A DNA stretch of 64,000 nt. It comes from Synechococcus sp. BO 8801. Its GTDB lineage: Bacteria; Cyanobacteriota; Cyanobacteriia; PCC-6307; Cyanobiaceae. Position numbers and translations under genes: made by a program. The notes under the pieces are model-generated. The model saw only the letters and a list, made by a program, of their open reading frames with translations, did not search any database and had not been told where the DNA came from. Of this stretch, positions 9,839 to 18,016 are shown one piece after another; position 1 is the stretch's first letter; every line of letters starts with the position of its first letter. The DNA lies in assembly GCF_002252675.1 (NCBI RefSeq), contig NZ_NQKY01000006.1, forward strand, positions 1-64,000. The letters run 5' to 3'.

Positions 9839-10240
9839 ATGCTTCTAGAGCCGAGCGCCGACCACGTGCAGTTCGACCAGCAGGTCAAGGATCGACGGGG
9901 TTCCTTGCGACAAGTTCTGCCTTCGGGAGTTCCTGCCAGTATTCACCTGCCCTCGGGTCGTTCAGGCTTTGTCACGCTAGGTGATATCAGCAGAGCTGGA
10001 GCCTGCATTGTACGTTCCGGATCGCTGGAAGTTCAGCCCAACGACCAGATCTTCCTCAGCATCAGCGATCACGGACTTTTCCGAAACGTTTACCTGTCGG
10101 CTTGCGTGAAGTGGATGACCGTCTTGAACCAGAAGATTCGTATGGGTCTCGCCTTCACGGAGGGTCCATTGTTGCCAGGAACCATCCTGGATCAATACTT
10201 TGATAAAGCTCTCCTGGCTCCCGGATCCTTTGATGTCTGA
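9839..10240 (+). CDS. PilZ-domain protein
   Basis: A 133-residue single-domain protein. Near the N-terminus is RRGSLRQ (the RxxxR part of the c-di-GMP motif), and about 35 residues later LGDISRAGACI (the D/N-x-S-x-x-G part), followed by the beta strands expected for PilZ and KIRMGLAFTEG at the end of the barrel. Such proteins bind c-di-GMP and control motility or surface polymers. It stands alone with its own promoter and is the last chromosomal gene before the tRNA that the island uses. Confidence 0.75.
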   Translation: MLLEPSADHVQFDQQVKDRRGSLRQVLPSGVPASIHLPSGRSGFVTLGDISRAGACIVRSGSLEVQPNDQIFLSISDHGLFRNVYLSACVKWMTVLNQKIRMGLAFTEGPLLPGTILDQYFDKALLAPGSFDV

Positions 10241-10410
10241 AGTGCCCTGCACGGATTGATCGGCTCGTCTGTGGCATCCGTATCCCTGCAGGTTTCGCCG
10301 GGCCTTGGGTCACTGCATGGTGCTGTTCCACTCGGTCGCGGTTGTGTTCCCGGGACTCGTAGGCTCGATCCCTGTTCTGTCGGCCGGACCATGGACTAAA
10401 GTCATGGGGA

Positions 10411-10484
10411 CGGGGCGTGGCGCAGCTTGGTAGCGCGGGTGCTTTGGGAGCACTAGGTCGCAGGTTCGAATCCTGTCGCCCCGA
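10411..10484 (+). tRNA. trnP: tRNA-Pro (UGG)
   Basis: The cloverleaf is complete: acceptor CGGGGCG/CGCCCCG, D stem GCGC/GCGC, anticodon stem GGTGC/GCACT with loop TTTGGGA (anticodon TGG), T arm GCAGG-TTCGAAT-CCTGT and discriminator A. CCA is not encoded. The 3' part from 10441 is duplicated at 63853, so this gene is the integration target and the element restored it on insertion. Confidence 0.96.
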
Positions 10485-10505
10485 TTGGGTTTTCAGGGAT
10501 TGGCC
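10441..10505 (+). repeat. attL, left copy of the attachment direct repeat
   Basis: This covers the anticodon-loop-to-3'-end part of tRNA-Pro (10441-10484) plus 21 bp of flank ending in TTTTCAGGGATTGGCC. Identity to the right copy stops exactly at 10441, within the anticodon stem, a usual crossover region for tyrosine recombinases. Confidence 0.9.
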
Positions 10506-10514
10506 TCATCTCCC

Positions 10515-10536
10515 GGTTGGACAGAGGTTGGACAGA
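10515..10536 (+). promoter_or_regulatory. Two direct GGTTGGACAG repeats (possible integrase arm sites, left)
   Basis: GGTTGGACAG occurs at 10515-10524 and 10527-10536, 10 bp inside attL. The same decamer recurs near attR (63694-63725). Placement inside both ends and the 12-bp period suggest arm-type sites for the integrase or excisionase. This is inference. Confidence 0.35.
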
Positions 10537-10665
10537 AGCCTTGTCAGGCTGGAGCAACGCCCACTACCTGATGGGCTACGCAGCATCCCCATCTGAGCCA
10601 AACAGTTGAGCAGTGGAAGAAGCTTCAGAAGGAGGGGTGGAGTCACGTCGAATTGCGGTAGTTGA

Positions 10666-10767
10666 TCAGATGACCCCATTGGGGCTGCTGCGGTCCAAGA
10701 CCTCCAGCAGCTCTGCCATCACCAGCCGCAAGTCCTGTACCTTCTCAGGGTCGAACTCGTATTCCAT
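10666..10767 (-). CDS. Tiny ORF (33 aa), possible gene remnant
   Basis: The peptide starts MEYEFDPEKVQDLRLVMAEL and ends in LLEVLDRSSPNGVI. That ending is similar to the end of the 51-residue ORF at 51026-51181 (LLAVLDATSPGGVI). Two related C-termini in one island suggest a real, short protein family or two leftovers of one gene. Function unknown. Nothing else recognisable lies between attL and the DUF302 gene. Confidence 0.3.
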   Translation of the reverse strand: MEYEFDPEKVQDLRLVMAELLEVLDRSSPNGVI

Positions 10768-10989
10768 GAGAACGGCGCCCGACACGGGCGCCCTTGGGCC
10801 GGTTGCAGGGTCTGGGCTCGCGCTGCCCTGGTCGTGGCCTCAGATTCATGAATAGATCCGCCTGCCTGCTTCTTAGTACGGCAAGCCGATCCAACCTCGG
10901 TGCCTCATCGAAAGGCTGCCGGATCAGGTGTTCTGGATCAATTGGAGTCAGCTGGAAAAGCCTGATGGCAGGCCGCAGTCAGGCCGCAG

Positions 10990-11391
10990 TCAGGCCGCAG
11001 CGGCCTTGATGATCGCCGTGGTGGAGGCTTCCACCGCTCGGGCCACCTCCCGCAGGGAGGGATCGGCCGAGAGGCCAGCAAGCATCGCCTCGGGGCGGAT
11101 CATGCCCAAGCGGGTCTGGCCGGCTTCGGTGTAGACGGAGATCCGGCAGGGCAGAGCCATGTTTAGCGCCATCGTGGTGCTGAGCACCGCGGCGGCCTGC
11201 TGGGGGTTACACACCTCGAAGATGCGGCACTGCTCCGGGAACGGCAGGCCCTTGCTGCGCAGGGTGTTGCCCAGATCATGGACGGCCAGCACCCCGAAGC
11301 CCTGGTCCACCACCGCCTCCTGGAGGGCGCTACTGGCCTCCTCGAAGGATTTCGGCGTGTCGCGAATGAAGAACGGATCCATGGCTGACAT
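10990..11391 (-). CDS. DUF302 protein
   Basis: This 133-residue protein has the DUF302 core: an N-terminal SFEEASSALQEAVVDQGFGVLAVHDL, then KGLPFPEQCRIFEVCNPQQAAAVL, and MALPCRISVYTEAGQTRLG. DUF302 proteins are small soluble alpha/beta proteins often linked to metal or sulfur stress. The ATG (11391) overlaps the stop of the upstream DUF305 gene by one base (TGATG), so the pair is translationally coupled. Downstream is the island's left end. Function is inferred only from the copper-type neighbourhood. Confidence 0.75.
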   Translation of the reverse strand: MSAMDPFFIRDTPKSFEEASSALQEAVVDQGFGVLAVHDLGNTLRSKGLPFPEQCRIFEVCNPQQAAAVLSTTMALNMALPCRISVYTEAGQTRLGMIRPEAMLAGLSADPSLREVARAVEASTTAIIKAAAA

Positions 11392-12068
11392 CAGGACGTT
11401 CCGTACCAGCTGCGATACCACTGCGCCATCTGCTCGATCTCCTGGCTCTGCACCCGAACCATGGCCTGCTGCAGCTCCCGCAGCTGCGGATGCTGGCTGT
11501 TGGTCTGGGCCATCGAGGCCATCATCACGCCCATGCGGTGGTGGGGAATCATCTGTTCGATGAAGGCGCGATCGAAGTCGGCGGAGTTCTTCAGGGCGGC
11601 CAGGCTGGTGCCCATCATTCCCATTCCGCTGCAGCAGCCCATGCCCATGCCAGGACCCATGCCACCACCCATACCCATGCCCATCCCCATACCGCCCATG
11701 CCCATGGCTCCTCCGCTCGTCCAGCTGGGAACGTCCACGCCGAACCACTGCCGGTACCAGGTCCGCATCTGAGTGTTTTCACTCGTCTGACTGGCTTTGA
11801 TGCTCTTGGCCAGCTCTTTGATCTCGGGTCGCTTCGCGCGTGTGAGGGCGAGATCTGCCATGGCAATCGCCCCGTCATGGTGAGGAATCATCATCACGAT
11901 GAAATGCTGATCCATCGACTGGGAGCCCATCCGCCCCGGACCCATTTGACCAGCTCCCATTCCGCCTGCAGGGGCCGCCACCTGGGGAGCCTGAGACAGA
12001 GCAGGAGCTCCAAGCCAAAGGACGAGCGCCCCAAGTCCTGCTGTCGTCGCGAGTCGGTGCTGGATCAT
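11391..12068 (-). CDS. DUF305 protein with methionine-rich linker (copper-resistance type)
   Basis: ATG 12068 has a GGAG nearby and begins a signal peptide (LATTAGLGALVLWLGAPALSQA). Two DUF305 half-repeats follow: HFIVMMIPHHDGAIAMADLAL and AFIEQMIPHHRMGVMMASMA, each with the MIPHH metal-binding motif. Between them lies a Met/Gly-rich linker (GMGGMGMGMGMGGGMGPGM) containing CC, a likely Cu(I)/Ag(I) sponge. It should act in the periplasm. It is coupled to the DUF302 gene and divergent from the MerR gene's target operon. Copper is inferred from Met/His content and neighbours. Confidence 0.8.
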   Translation of the reverse strand: MIQHRLATTAGLGALVLWLGAPALSQAPQVAAPAGGMGAGQMGPGRMGSQSMDQHFIVMMIPHHDGAIAMADLALTRAKRPEIKELAKSIKASQTSENTQMRTWYRQWFGVDVPSWTSGGAMGMGGMGMGMGMGGGMGPGMGMGCCSGMGMMGTSLAALKNSADFDRAFIEQMIPHHRMGVMMASMAQTNSQHPQLRELQQAMVRVQSQEIEQMAQWYRSWYGTS

Positions 12069-12160
12069 CAGCGTTGCTCCTTGGCGTCTGCCTGTCATCA
12101 GCATGGGGAGGGAGCAGGACGCTGGACGCAACTCCGGGTCATTGCTTCACCTGGCCGCGG

Positions 12161-12550
12161 TCACACATGAAGATTGGGGCAGATCACTTCGTCGTCCTTG
12201 GCGGGATCGCTTTGCCAGCCGGCCAGCAGCTCCTTCAGTTCCGTTCTGAGTTGCCGCAGTTCCTTGATCTGGCCATCGATCCGCTCGATCTGCCGCCCCA
12301 GCTGGATCTCGATGTCGCCGCAGGGCAGATCACCGGCATCATGGACCGCCAAGCAGCCCTGGATCTCCTCCAGGCTGAGCCCAAGGGTCTTGAGGCGGCG
12401 GATGAACTCCAGACGGCGCAGGCTTTCCTCTGCAAAGAGGCGGTAGCCGCCTTCGCTGCGGCCGATCGCCGGCAGCAGGCCCAGGTCCTCGTAGTAGCGC
12501 AGGGTCTTGACCGGCAGGCCACTGCGCGACGCCAGCATGCCGATCTTCAT
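12161..12550 (-). CDS. MerR-family regulator, copper/CueR-like
   Basis: From ATG 12550 the protein is 129 residues: MKIGMLASRSGLPVKTLRYYEDLGLLP is the MerR winged-helix start, then a long dimer helix (DIEIQLGRQIERIDGQIKELRQLR) and a C-terminal ICPNLHV. Cys occurs at GCLAVHDAGDLPCGD and near the end, as expected for metal binding. An upstream in-frame start (12619) is unlikely, because it would lie over the promoter of the divergent operon. Three similar promoter operators (12582, 14402 reverse, 14458) lie in the cluster and are its probable targets. Cu(I)/Ag(I) is inferred. Confidence 0.78.
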   Translation of the reverse strand: MKIGMLASRSGLPVKTLRYYEDLGLLPAIGRSEGGYRLFAEESLRRLEFIRRLKTLGLSLEEIQGCLAVHDAGDLPCGDIEIQLGRQIERIDGQIKELRQLRTELKELLAGWQSDPAKDDEVICPNLHV

Positions 12551-12581
12551 TCCAGCAGTGATGCCGATGGACGCCATGACC

Positions 12582-12612
12582 TTGACTCTCCAGTTATGGG
12601 GAGACTCTAAGC
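12582..12612 (+). promoter_or_regulatory. MerR-type promoter/operator, copper cluster site 1
   Basis: TTGACT (12582) and TCTAAG (12606) are separated by a long 18-19 bp spacer holding the dyad CTCTCC / GGGGAG. Long spacers with a dyad are the hallmark of MerR-activated promoters. It drives the rightward DUF3721 operon. Confidence 0.6.
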
Positions 12613-12640
12613 TGCTCATCTGCTCTGCCTCGGGTCTCCC

Positions 12641-12856
12641 GTGAACCGCCTTTCCTTCTCATTCCTGCTTCTCTCAGGCATTGTCCTTGCTCCCATGGCC
12701 GCCAGCGCCCAGGACTACGACATGTTCCCGAGCAAAGCCGCTGCGGAACAGCGTGCCAAGGAGTTGAAGTGCAGCGGTGTCTTTGCGATGGGCAAGGACT
12801 GGATGCCATGTCAGAACTTCGATGCGTATCAGAAGGCCGTCTCCAAGGAGAAATGA
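12641..12856 (+). CDS. Small secreted DUF3721 protein (first copy)
   Basis: This 71-residue protein has a signal peptide (LSFSFLLLSGIVLAPMAASAQ) and a DUF3721 domain: DMFPSKAAAEQRAKELKCSGVFAMGKDWMPCQNF, with two conserved Cys (KCSG and MPCQ). It lies 30 bp after a MerR-type promoter and overlaps the next gene by ATGA. The next gene encodes a second DUF3721 protein. A periplasmic metal-binding role is inferred from the Cys pair and regulation. Confidence 0.75.
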   Translation: MNRLSFSFLLLSGIVLAPMAASAQDYDMFPSKAAAEQRAKELKCSGVFAMGKDWMPCQNFDAYQKAVSKEK

Positions 12857-13155
12857 CCCGCTCTCGCGCCCGTTTCCTTGACCCCCGCAGCATCCACCCG
12901 ATGAGCCAGCGCCACACCGGTCGCCTGTTGCCCTGCTACCGGTGGGCCCTTCTGGCGTCCTTGGCAGCGGCAGCCTTCTGCCCGCTTCTCACCATCCCAC
13001 CGGCTGCGGCCCATATGAAGGGCATGTTCAAGACCAAGCAGGAAGCCGAAAAGCGCGCTGCTGAGCTCAAGTGCAAGGGTGCTTTTGCGATGGGCTCCCT
13101 GTGGATGCCTTGTGCCAATGAGCAGATGCTGCACAAAGCGCTTCAGAACGAATGA
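12853..13155 (+). CDS. Secreted DUF3721 protein (second copy)
   Basis: A 100-residue protein starting with an ATGA overlap, carrying a signal peptide (WALLASLAAAAFCPLLTIPPAAA) and the DUF3721 domain MKGMFKTKQEAEKRAAELKCKGAFAMGSLWMPCANE. An internal ATG at 12901 just before the signal peptide is an alternative start. The mature part is closely related to the preceding protein, so the two arose by duplication. It in turn overlaps the membrane protein gene by four bases. Confidence 0.72.
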   Translation: MTRSRARFLDPRSIHPMSQRHTGRLLPCYRWALLASLAAAAFCPLLTIPPAAAHMKGMFKTKQEAEKRAAELKCKGAFAMGSLWMPCANEQMLHKALQNE

Positions 13156-13442
13156 ACCGCCGACACTTGCTACGACGGGTGCATCGCAGCCTCGTGCCCA
13201 TGGCCGCTCTACCACTGCTGATCACGGCCCTGTCCGGTTCGCTCTATGGTGCCCTTTCGGCCCGCGACATCGAAGCCTTCTGGTTGATGAAGCTGCATAC
13301 GGGCAACTTCGGGGTCATCAATCTTCAGCCCTATTACTCCACAGTTCTCGGAGTGCTCACCCTGTTCGTCGCTTGCTCAGGGATTGGTTTGTTGCTGGCT
13401 CCCTGGACTCGAAGGACGTCGGCATCGCCGCCGCCCAACTGA
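13152..13442 (+). CDS. PepSY-like small membrane protein
   Basis: A 96-residue protein with two membrane segments: RRVHRSLVPMAALPLLITALSGSLYGAL near the N-terminus (the RxxHR...ITALSG pattern of PepSY-associated TM helices) and YYSTVLGVLTLFVACSGIGLLLAPW near the end. Between them is the HTGNF stretch. It overlaps the DUF3721 gene by ATGA, so the MerR-driven operon has three genes. Its role in metal or reductant handling is inferred from context. Confidence 0.6.
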   Translation: MNRRHLLRRVHRSLVPMAALPLLITALSGSLYGALSARDIEAFWLMKLHTGNFGVINLQPYYSTVLGVLTLFVACSGIGLLLAPWTRRTSASPPPN

Positions 13443-13615
13443 ATCAGGCCGACCGAAGGGAATCAAGGAGACTCATGAAAGCTACACGAACAAGAAGGTT
13501 GCAGTTGTGAACTTGCGGCCGCTGTCAGAGGCGAAAAATTGCCATACGCTTCGGCATGTCCAGGCCCACGGTTAGGCCCGCCTTGGACAAAGCGAACCGT
13601 ACCTGCTGAGCGCAT

Positions 13616-14353
13616 TCAGAGAACAAACAGGGCGTCGTAGCGGTTATACTCCGGCTTGCGCAGGCCTTCGGTGGCCAGCATTCGTCGCAGTTCGATGATC
13701 TCGGCCCGCTGGGCCACGATCACGCCGTGAGCAAAGCGCCGAATCGTGCTGTTGGTGCTCTTGGCCAGGGCGTCGTGGGCCATGATCAGCGCCCCGCCGT
13801 GGTGCTCGAGCATCCCCTCCAGGAACCAGACCACCCGGTTGTCCTTGGTGGGTATCTCACCCATCATCCGCATGCCATCGATCTGGGCCTGGCTCATGCG
13901 GGTGAGGCCGGCGAGGCTGTCGGGATCGCCGCCGCTGGCTAGGGCCACGGGATACACGGGCGCCTGGGGATACCAGGCCTTGCGCCAGAGCCCCATGGCC
14001 CGGATCTCGCCCGCCTGATCGCGCCAGATCGTCTTGCCGAGGGCTCCCACGCCAGGTGCACCGATGCCGAAGACGAATTCACTCATCCGCAGCGCGCCGG
14101 TGTGGTGCTGCACCATCCCATCGATGAAGCGCAGGTCGTAGGTGGCACCGGCGGGACCCACGTCATGGGCGTGGCCGGCATGGGCCGGGGCGGATCCGGC
14201 AGGGGCAGACATTCCAGGCCTGTTCATCATCCCTGGCATGCCTTGGTGCCCTTCATGATTCATGCCGCCTGGCATCTGGGCCAGGGCAGGAGCCGCCAGG
14301 CTGAGGGCAGAGGCGAGCCCAATCAAGGTGGCGGTGAAGCGTGGTGGGCGCAT
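13616..14353 (-). CDS. DUF305 protein (second, copper-type cluster)
   Basis: From ATG 14353 it encodes 245 residues: signal peptide (ATLIGLASALSLAAPALAQ), a Met/His/Gly-rich segment (MPGGMNHEGHQGMPGMMNRPG), then DUF305 halves RFIDGMVQHHTGALRMSEF and WFLEGMLEHHGGALIMAHDAL with the paired HH motifs. Such proteins sit in the periplasm beside copper systems. It is read leftward from its own MerR-type promoter at about 14383-14407, divergently from the DUF411 gene. The gap 13443-13615 downstream of the PepSY-like gene shows nothing I can name. Confidence 0.8.
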   Translation of the reverse strand: MRPPRFTATLIGLASALSLAAPALAQMPGGMNHEGHQGMPGMMNRPGMSAPAGSAPAHAGHAHDVGPAGATYDLRFIDGMVQHHTGALRMSEFVFGIGAPGVGALGKTIWRDQAGEIRAMGLWRKAWYPQAPVYPVALASGGDPDSLAGLTRMSQAQIDGMRMMGEIPTKDNRVVWFLEGMLEHHGGALIMAHDALAKSTNSTIRRFAHGVIVAQRAEIIELRRMLATEGLRKPEYNRYDALFVL

Positions 14354-14382
14354 GGCGGCAGGGTCACAGCAACTCACCGTAT

Positions 14383-14407
14383 GGTCTCCCCTTGGCGGGA
14401 GAGTCAA
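14383..14407 (-). promoter_or_regulatory. MerR-type promoter/operator, copper cluster site 2
   Basis: On the minus strand TTGACT (14407-14402) is followed by a spacer of about 19 bp containing CTCTCC...GGGGAGACC. The same sequence pattern occurs at 12582 and 14458. It faces the leftward DUF305 gene. Confidence 0.55.
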
Positions 14408-14457
14408 GGACCAGGGCCACAGCAAATCTGCGCCGGCCTATGCCAGCCCTCCAGGGC

Positions 14458-14488
14458 TTGACTCTCCTCCTGACTGGAGACCTTAAGG
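14458..14488 (+). promoter_or_regulatory. MerR-type promoter/operator, copper cluster site 3
   Basis: TTGACT (14458-14463), a 19-bp spacer with CTCTCC...GGAGACC (the dyad CTCC / GGAG), then TTAAGG (14483-14488). It lies 25 bp before the DUF411 gene. Confidence 0.6.
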
Positions 14489-14513
14489 TAATGGCAAGCC
14501 TCATCGTCATTCC

Positions 14514-15011
14514 ATGAACACCGATCACTTGTTTCGGTCTTCGCCTCTCTTTGGCTTGCTGGCCGGCATCAGCGCGCTCACAGCTGTCACCACAGGAGTT
14601 GGCTCAACCCTGCCAGTGGCGGCGGCCACCGCTCCGGTGCCCATCACCTCGTATCGCTCAGCCAGTTGTGGGTGCTGCAAGGGATGGATCCAGCACATGC
14701 GCGACAACGGCTTCCAGGTGCGAGATGTCGTCATCGCCGATTCCGACAGTGTCAAACGTCGACTGGGAGTCCCCAGTCAGCTGGCGTCCTGCCATTCCGC
14801 CCAGGTCGCTGGATATGTCCTCGAGGGCCACGTTCCGGCCGCCGATGTCAAGAGGTTGCTTCGGAGTCGCCCCTCGGTGGTGGGCCTTGCCGTACCGGGA
14901 ATGGTGTTGGGTTCTCCTGGGATGGAATCGGCCAAAGCAACAGAGTCTTACAGCGTTCTGGCCTTCTCCTCCACCGGGCGCACCAGTGTTTTCTCGCGTC
15001 ATTTCCCCTGA
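14514..15011 (+). CDS. DUF411 metal-binding protein
   Basis: This 165-residue secreted protein (signal LFGLLAGISALTAVTTGVGS) has the DUF411 core: YRSASCGCCKGWIQHMRDNGF with the CGCC metal motif, LGVPSQLASCHSAQVAGYVLEGHVPAADVKRLL with the conserved C-H, and VVGLAVPGMVLGSPGME. DUF411 proteins (CopG-like) accompany copper resistance systems and bind copper in the periplasm. It is driven by the third MerR-type promoter of the cluster. Confidence 0.85.
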   Translation: MNTDHLFRSSPLFGLLAGISALTAVTTGVGSTLPVAAATAPVPITSYRSASCGCCKGWIQHMRDNGFQVRDVVIADSDSVKRRLGVPSQLASCHSAQVAGYVLEGHVPAADVKRLLRSRPSVVGLAVPGMVLGSPGMESAKATESYSVLAFSSTGRTSVFSRHFP

Positions 15012-15289
15012 GGTCTCCCAAAGACCTTCTGCCGCAACCGGAGCACATGCCCCGCTTCTCCCAGCCCCATGCCATCGTGATGGGCTTGGGGCTGGGGGGC
15101 GTGATCAATTTCCAGCCCTTCGATCCCGATCGGATGGATACCCGAGATGGCCGCGACCAATCCCAGCGCCGCTGAAAAGACACGGTGCTGGTGCGCTCGG
15201 GGGAGAAGGTGCGCCTTCAGGTGAGCTTTCTCGATTTCGCAAGTCGCACTCTCTCTCACTGCCACAAGCTCGATCAGGTTGATCCGTTC

Positions 15290-15700
15290 ATGCGCCACGT
15301 CCTGACCCTGTCGCTGGCCTTTTGGTGGCTGGCGGCTCCGGCGATGGCGGCGGATATGGAGGTGTGTCGGAACCTGCTGGAGCAACGCCATGCCCTGGCC
15401 GAGCAGGCCATGAAGGCCGAAATCGCCCTGGTTCGCACCACCCGCGAACGGATCTGCCCGGTCCTCAGCCAGCAGGCCGATGGGGCCAATGCCAACGACC
15501 GCAACGAGACGACCATCGACTACCAGGCCCTGATCGAGTGCCGCCACAAGGCGGAAGAACAGCTGCTGCGCAGCCGGCGGGTTCTCTACGTCAACATCCA
15601 GCAGTTCAGGTTCTACACGGCGGCTGGAGCCAAGCTGGCCCGGCAAGCCGATGGGCTGATGCAGCCGTTGCGGGATCAGGAGTGTCCCCAGCTGCGTTGA
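15290..15700 (+). CDS. Secreted hypothetical protein
   Basis: From ATG 15290 it encodes 136 residues with a signal peptide (LTLSLAFWWLAAPAMAAD) and a helical mature part with four Cys (EVCRNLL, ERICPVL, LIECRHKA, QECPQLR), perhaps two disulfides. I do not recognise the family. It lies between the DUF411 gene and the P-type ATPase, and the Zn/Cd-type MerR promoter starts just after its stop. The stretch 15012-15289 upstream shows a possible 42-codon ORF only, without recognisable domain. Confidence 0.5.
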   Translation: MRHVLTLSLAFWWLAAPAMAADMEVCRNLLEQRHALAEQAMKAEIALVRTTRERICPVLSQQADGANANDRNETTIDYQALIECRHKAEEQLLRSRRVLYVNIQQFRFYTAAGAKLARQADGLMQPLRDQECPQLR

Positions 15701-15735
15701 TCAACAGCCTGTGGACACACAGCCCCAACCCACCC

Positions 15736-15766
15736 TTGACCCTGGAGTGACTACAGGCTGTTTGCT
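15736..15766 (+). promoter_or_regulatory. MerR (CadR/PbrR-type) promoter/operator of the P-type ATPase
   Basis: TTGACC (15736-15741), a 19-bp spacer with the dyad CCTGGAGTGACTACAGG, then TTTGCT (15761-15766). It lies 20 bp before the ATPase gene and matches the operator at 18496 (CCTGAAGCCACTTCAGG) next to the CadR-like gene. Confidence 0.65.
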
Positions 15767-15786
15767 GGGGCCTGGATGACCTGACC

Positions 15787-18000
15787 ATGGCGGAACATTG
15801 CTGCAACACCGGAACCAGCGGGCAGAACGCTGGAGCCACCATGGAGCCGCAGCCGGAGCTGGCATGCGCCAGAGAAGCGCGGTTTCGGATCAGCGCCATG
15901 GATTGCGCCACCGAAGAAACCGAGATCCGCCATGCCCTCGCAGGTGTCGACGGCATCCGCGGCCTGAGGTTCCTGCTGGCCGAGCGCGTTCTGGCGATCG
16001 ATGCCGAAGCCGCAGGGCTCAACTCCGCCCTTGCTGCGATCCGCCGGCTGGGATTCAACCCGGAGCCGATCAGCTCCGATCACCGGCCTTCTGCCGCCCA
16101 GACCCGCGCCGAACGGCGCCTTGAACGGCTCCGCCTGGCGGGCTCCCTGGCACTGGCGCTCACGGCGGAGCTGCTGCATCTGGTCGTTCCCGCCTACCCG
16201 GGCCATGAGCTGGTGGAGATCGGGATCGCCATCACCGCGATCGCCCTGGCGGGCTTCTCCGTGTTTCGCAAGGGCCTGGCCGCCCTGCGCCAGGGCCGGC
16301 TCAACATCAATGCGTTGATGAGCGTGGCGGTCACGGGCGCCTTCCTGATCGGCCGCTTCCCGGAGGCCGCCATGGTGATGGCGCTCTATGCCGTGGCTGA
16401 GGCGATTGAAGCGCGGGCCGTGCAGCGGGCCCGCCAGGCGATCACCAGCCTGATGGCCCTGGCCCCCGATGAGGCGGAGATCCGCCAGAGCGATGGCCGC
16501 TGGCAGCGCGTGGCCGCCAGTGCTGTGGCCATCGGAGATGTGGCGCGGGTCCGCCCGGGGGAACGGCTGCCGCTTGATGGCACGGTGCTCAGCGGCGAGA
16601 GTGCGATCAACCAGGCCCCGATCACCGGCGAAAGCCTGCCGGTTGACAAAGGCCCTGGTGATGAAGTGTTTGCGGGCACGATCAACCAGGGCGGCGCACT
16701 CGAGATCCAGGTGACGGCACCTGCCTCGCTCAGCACCCTGGCGCGCATCATCCAGGCCGTGGAGGAAGCCCAGGCCTCCCGTGCCCCGATCCAGCGCTTC
16801 GTCGATCGCTTCGCGGCCCGCTACACCCCGGCGGTGTTTGTGGTGGCCCTGGCCGTTGCCCTGCTGGCGCCGCCCTTGCTGGGATTCACCCCCATGCAGG
16901 CGATCTACAAGGCCCTGGTGCTGTTGGTGATCGCCTGTCCCTGTGCGCTGGTGATCGCCACACCGGTCACGGTGGTGAGCGGCCTGGCCACCGCCGCCCG
17001 CCGCGGCATCATCATCAAAGGCGGCCTGTACATCGAGGAGGCCCGCAAGATCAAGGTGCTGGCCCTCGACAAGACCGGCACGATCACCCTGGGCCAGCCC
17101 CAGCTGGTGGCCTTCTCCCCACGGCAAGAAGGGGCAGACGCTGGAACTCTCAAACAGTGGGCCAGCAGCCTGGCGGAGCGCTCCGACCATCCGGTGTCGC
17201 GGGCCATGGCGTCAGGCCTTGATGGCGAGCGGCTGGCCGTGGAGGCCTTCGAGGCCCTCCCCGGAAGGGGGGTGCGCGGCGTGATCGCGGGGCGGCCGCT
17301 GATGCTGGCCAACCACCGCTGGATCGAGGAGCTGGGACTCTGCTCCAGCGCACTGGAAGCATCGATGCAGGTCCACGAGCGCCAGGGCCGCTCCCTCAGC
17401 CTGCTGGCGGATGACAGCGGCGTGCTCGCCCTGATCGCCGTCGCCGACACCGTTCGGCCCAGCTCGGCGGCGGCCATGGCCGCCCTGCGGGCCCTCGGCG
17501 TCACCCCGGTGATGCTCACGGGTGACAACGCAGCCACCGCCGGTGCGATCGCGGCCGTGGCCGGCATCGAGCAGGTGAAGAGCAACCTGCTGCCGCAGGA
17601 GAAGCTCGAGGCGGTGGCCGATCTGCAGGCCCGCTATGGATTCGCGGCCATGGCCGGCGATGGCATCAACGATGCCCCGGCCCTGGCCCAGGCGGACATC
17701 GGTTTCGCGATGGGGGCCGCGGGCACCCACATCGCCATCGAAGCGGCCGATGTGGTGATCATGAACGACGATCTGATGCGCGTACCGGAAACGATCGCCC
17801 TCTCTCGCCGCACCTTCGGAATCCTGCGCCAGAACATCGAGCTGGCCCTGGGAATCAAGGCCATGTTTCTTGTGCTCACCGTGGCCGGAAATGCCACGAT
17901 GTGGATGGCGGTCTTCGCGGACATGGGCACCAGCCTGATCGTGATCGCCAATGGACTTCGACTGCTTCGCACTCCCACGCTTGGCAAGACCAAGGGTTGA
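15787..18000 (+). CDS. zntA: Heavy-metal P1B-type ATPase, Zn/Cd/Pb-type
   Basis: This 737-residue protein begins with a Cys pair (AEHCC) and an HMA-like domain with MDCATEE, the CxxEE form typical of Zn/Cd/Pb exporters. It has the TGE loop (ITGES), the ion site CPCALVIATP in a membrane helix, the phosphorylation site DKTGTI, the hinge GDGINDAPALAQAD, and the last helices with NATMWMAVFADMGTS, whose Asp is a Zn-type ligand. It pumps Zn(II), Cd(II) or Pb(II) out of the cytoplasm with ATP. It is driven by a CadR-type promoter and convergent with the MerR gene that probably regulates it. Confidence 0.88.
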   Translation: MAEHCCNTGTSGQNAGATMEPQPELACAREARFRISAMDCATEETEIRHALAGVDGIRGLRFLLAERVLAIDAEAAGLNSALAAIRRLGFNPEPISSDHRPSAAQTRAERRLERLRLAGSLALALTAELLHLVVPAYPGHELVEIGIAITAIALAGFSVFRKGLAALRQGRLNINALMSVAVTGAFLIGRFPEAAMVMALYAVAEAIEARAVQRARQAITSLMALAPDEAEIRQSDGRWQRVAASAVAIGDVARVRPGERLPLDGTVLSGESAINQAPITGESLPVDKGPGDEVFAGTINQGGALEIQVTAPASLSTLARIIQAVEEAQASRAPIQRFVDRFAARYTPAVFVVALAVALLAPPLLGFTPMQAIYKALVLLVIACPCALVIATPVTVVSGLATAARRGIIIKGGLYIEEARKIKVLALDKTGTITLGQPQLVAFSPRQEGADAGTLKQWASSLAERSDHPVSRAMASGLDGERLAVEAFEALPGRGVRGVIAGRPLMLANHRWIEELGLCSSALEASMQVHERQGRSLSLLADDSGVLALIAVADTVRPSSAAAMAALRALGVTPVMLTGDNAATAGAIAAVAGIEQVKSNLLPQEKLEAVADLQARYGFAAMAGDGINDAPALAQADIGFAMGAAGTHIAIEAADVVIMNDDLMRVPETIALSRRTFGILRQNIELALGIKAMFLVLTVAGNATMWMAVFADMGTSLIVIANGLRLLRTPTLGKTKG

Positions 18001-18016
18001 GCCTGGTCGGAAGCGA

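Noticed and set aside
10613-10855. 80-codon plus-strand ORF after attL
   Set aside because: Ser-rich shadow of the minus-strand 33-aa frame; no coding signal.
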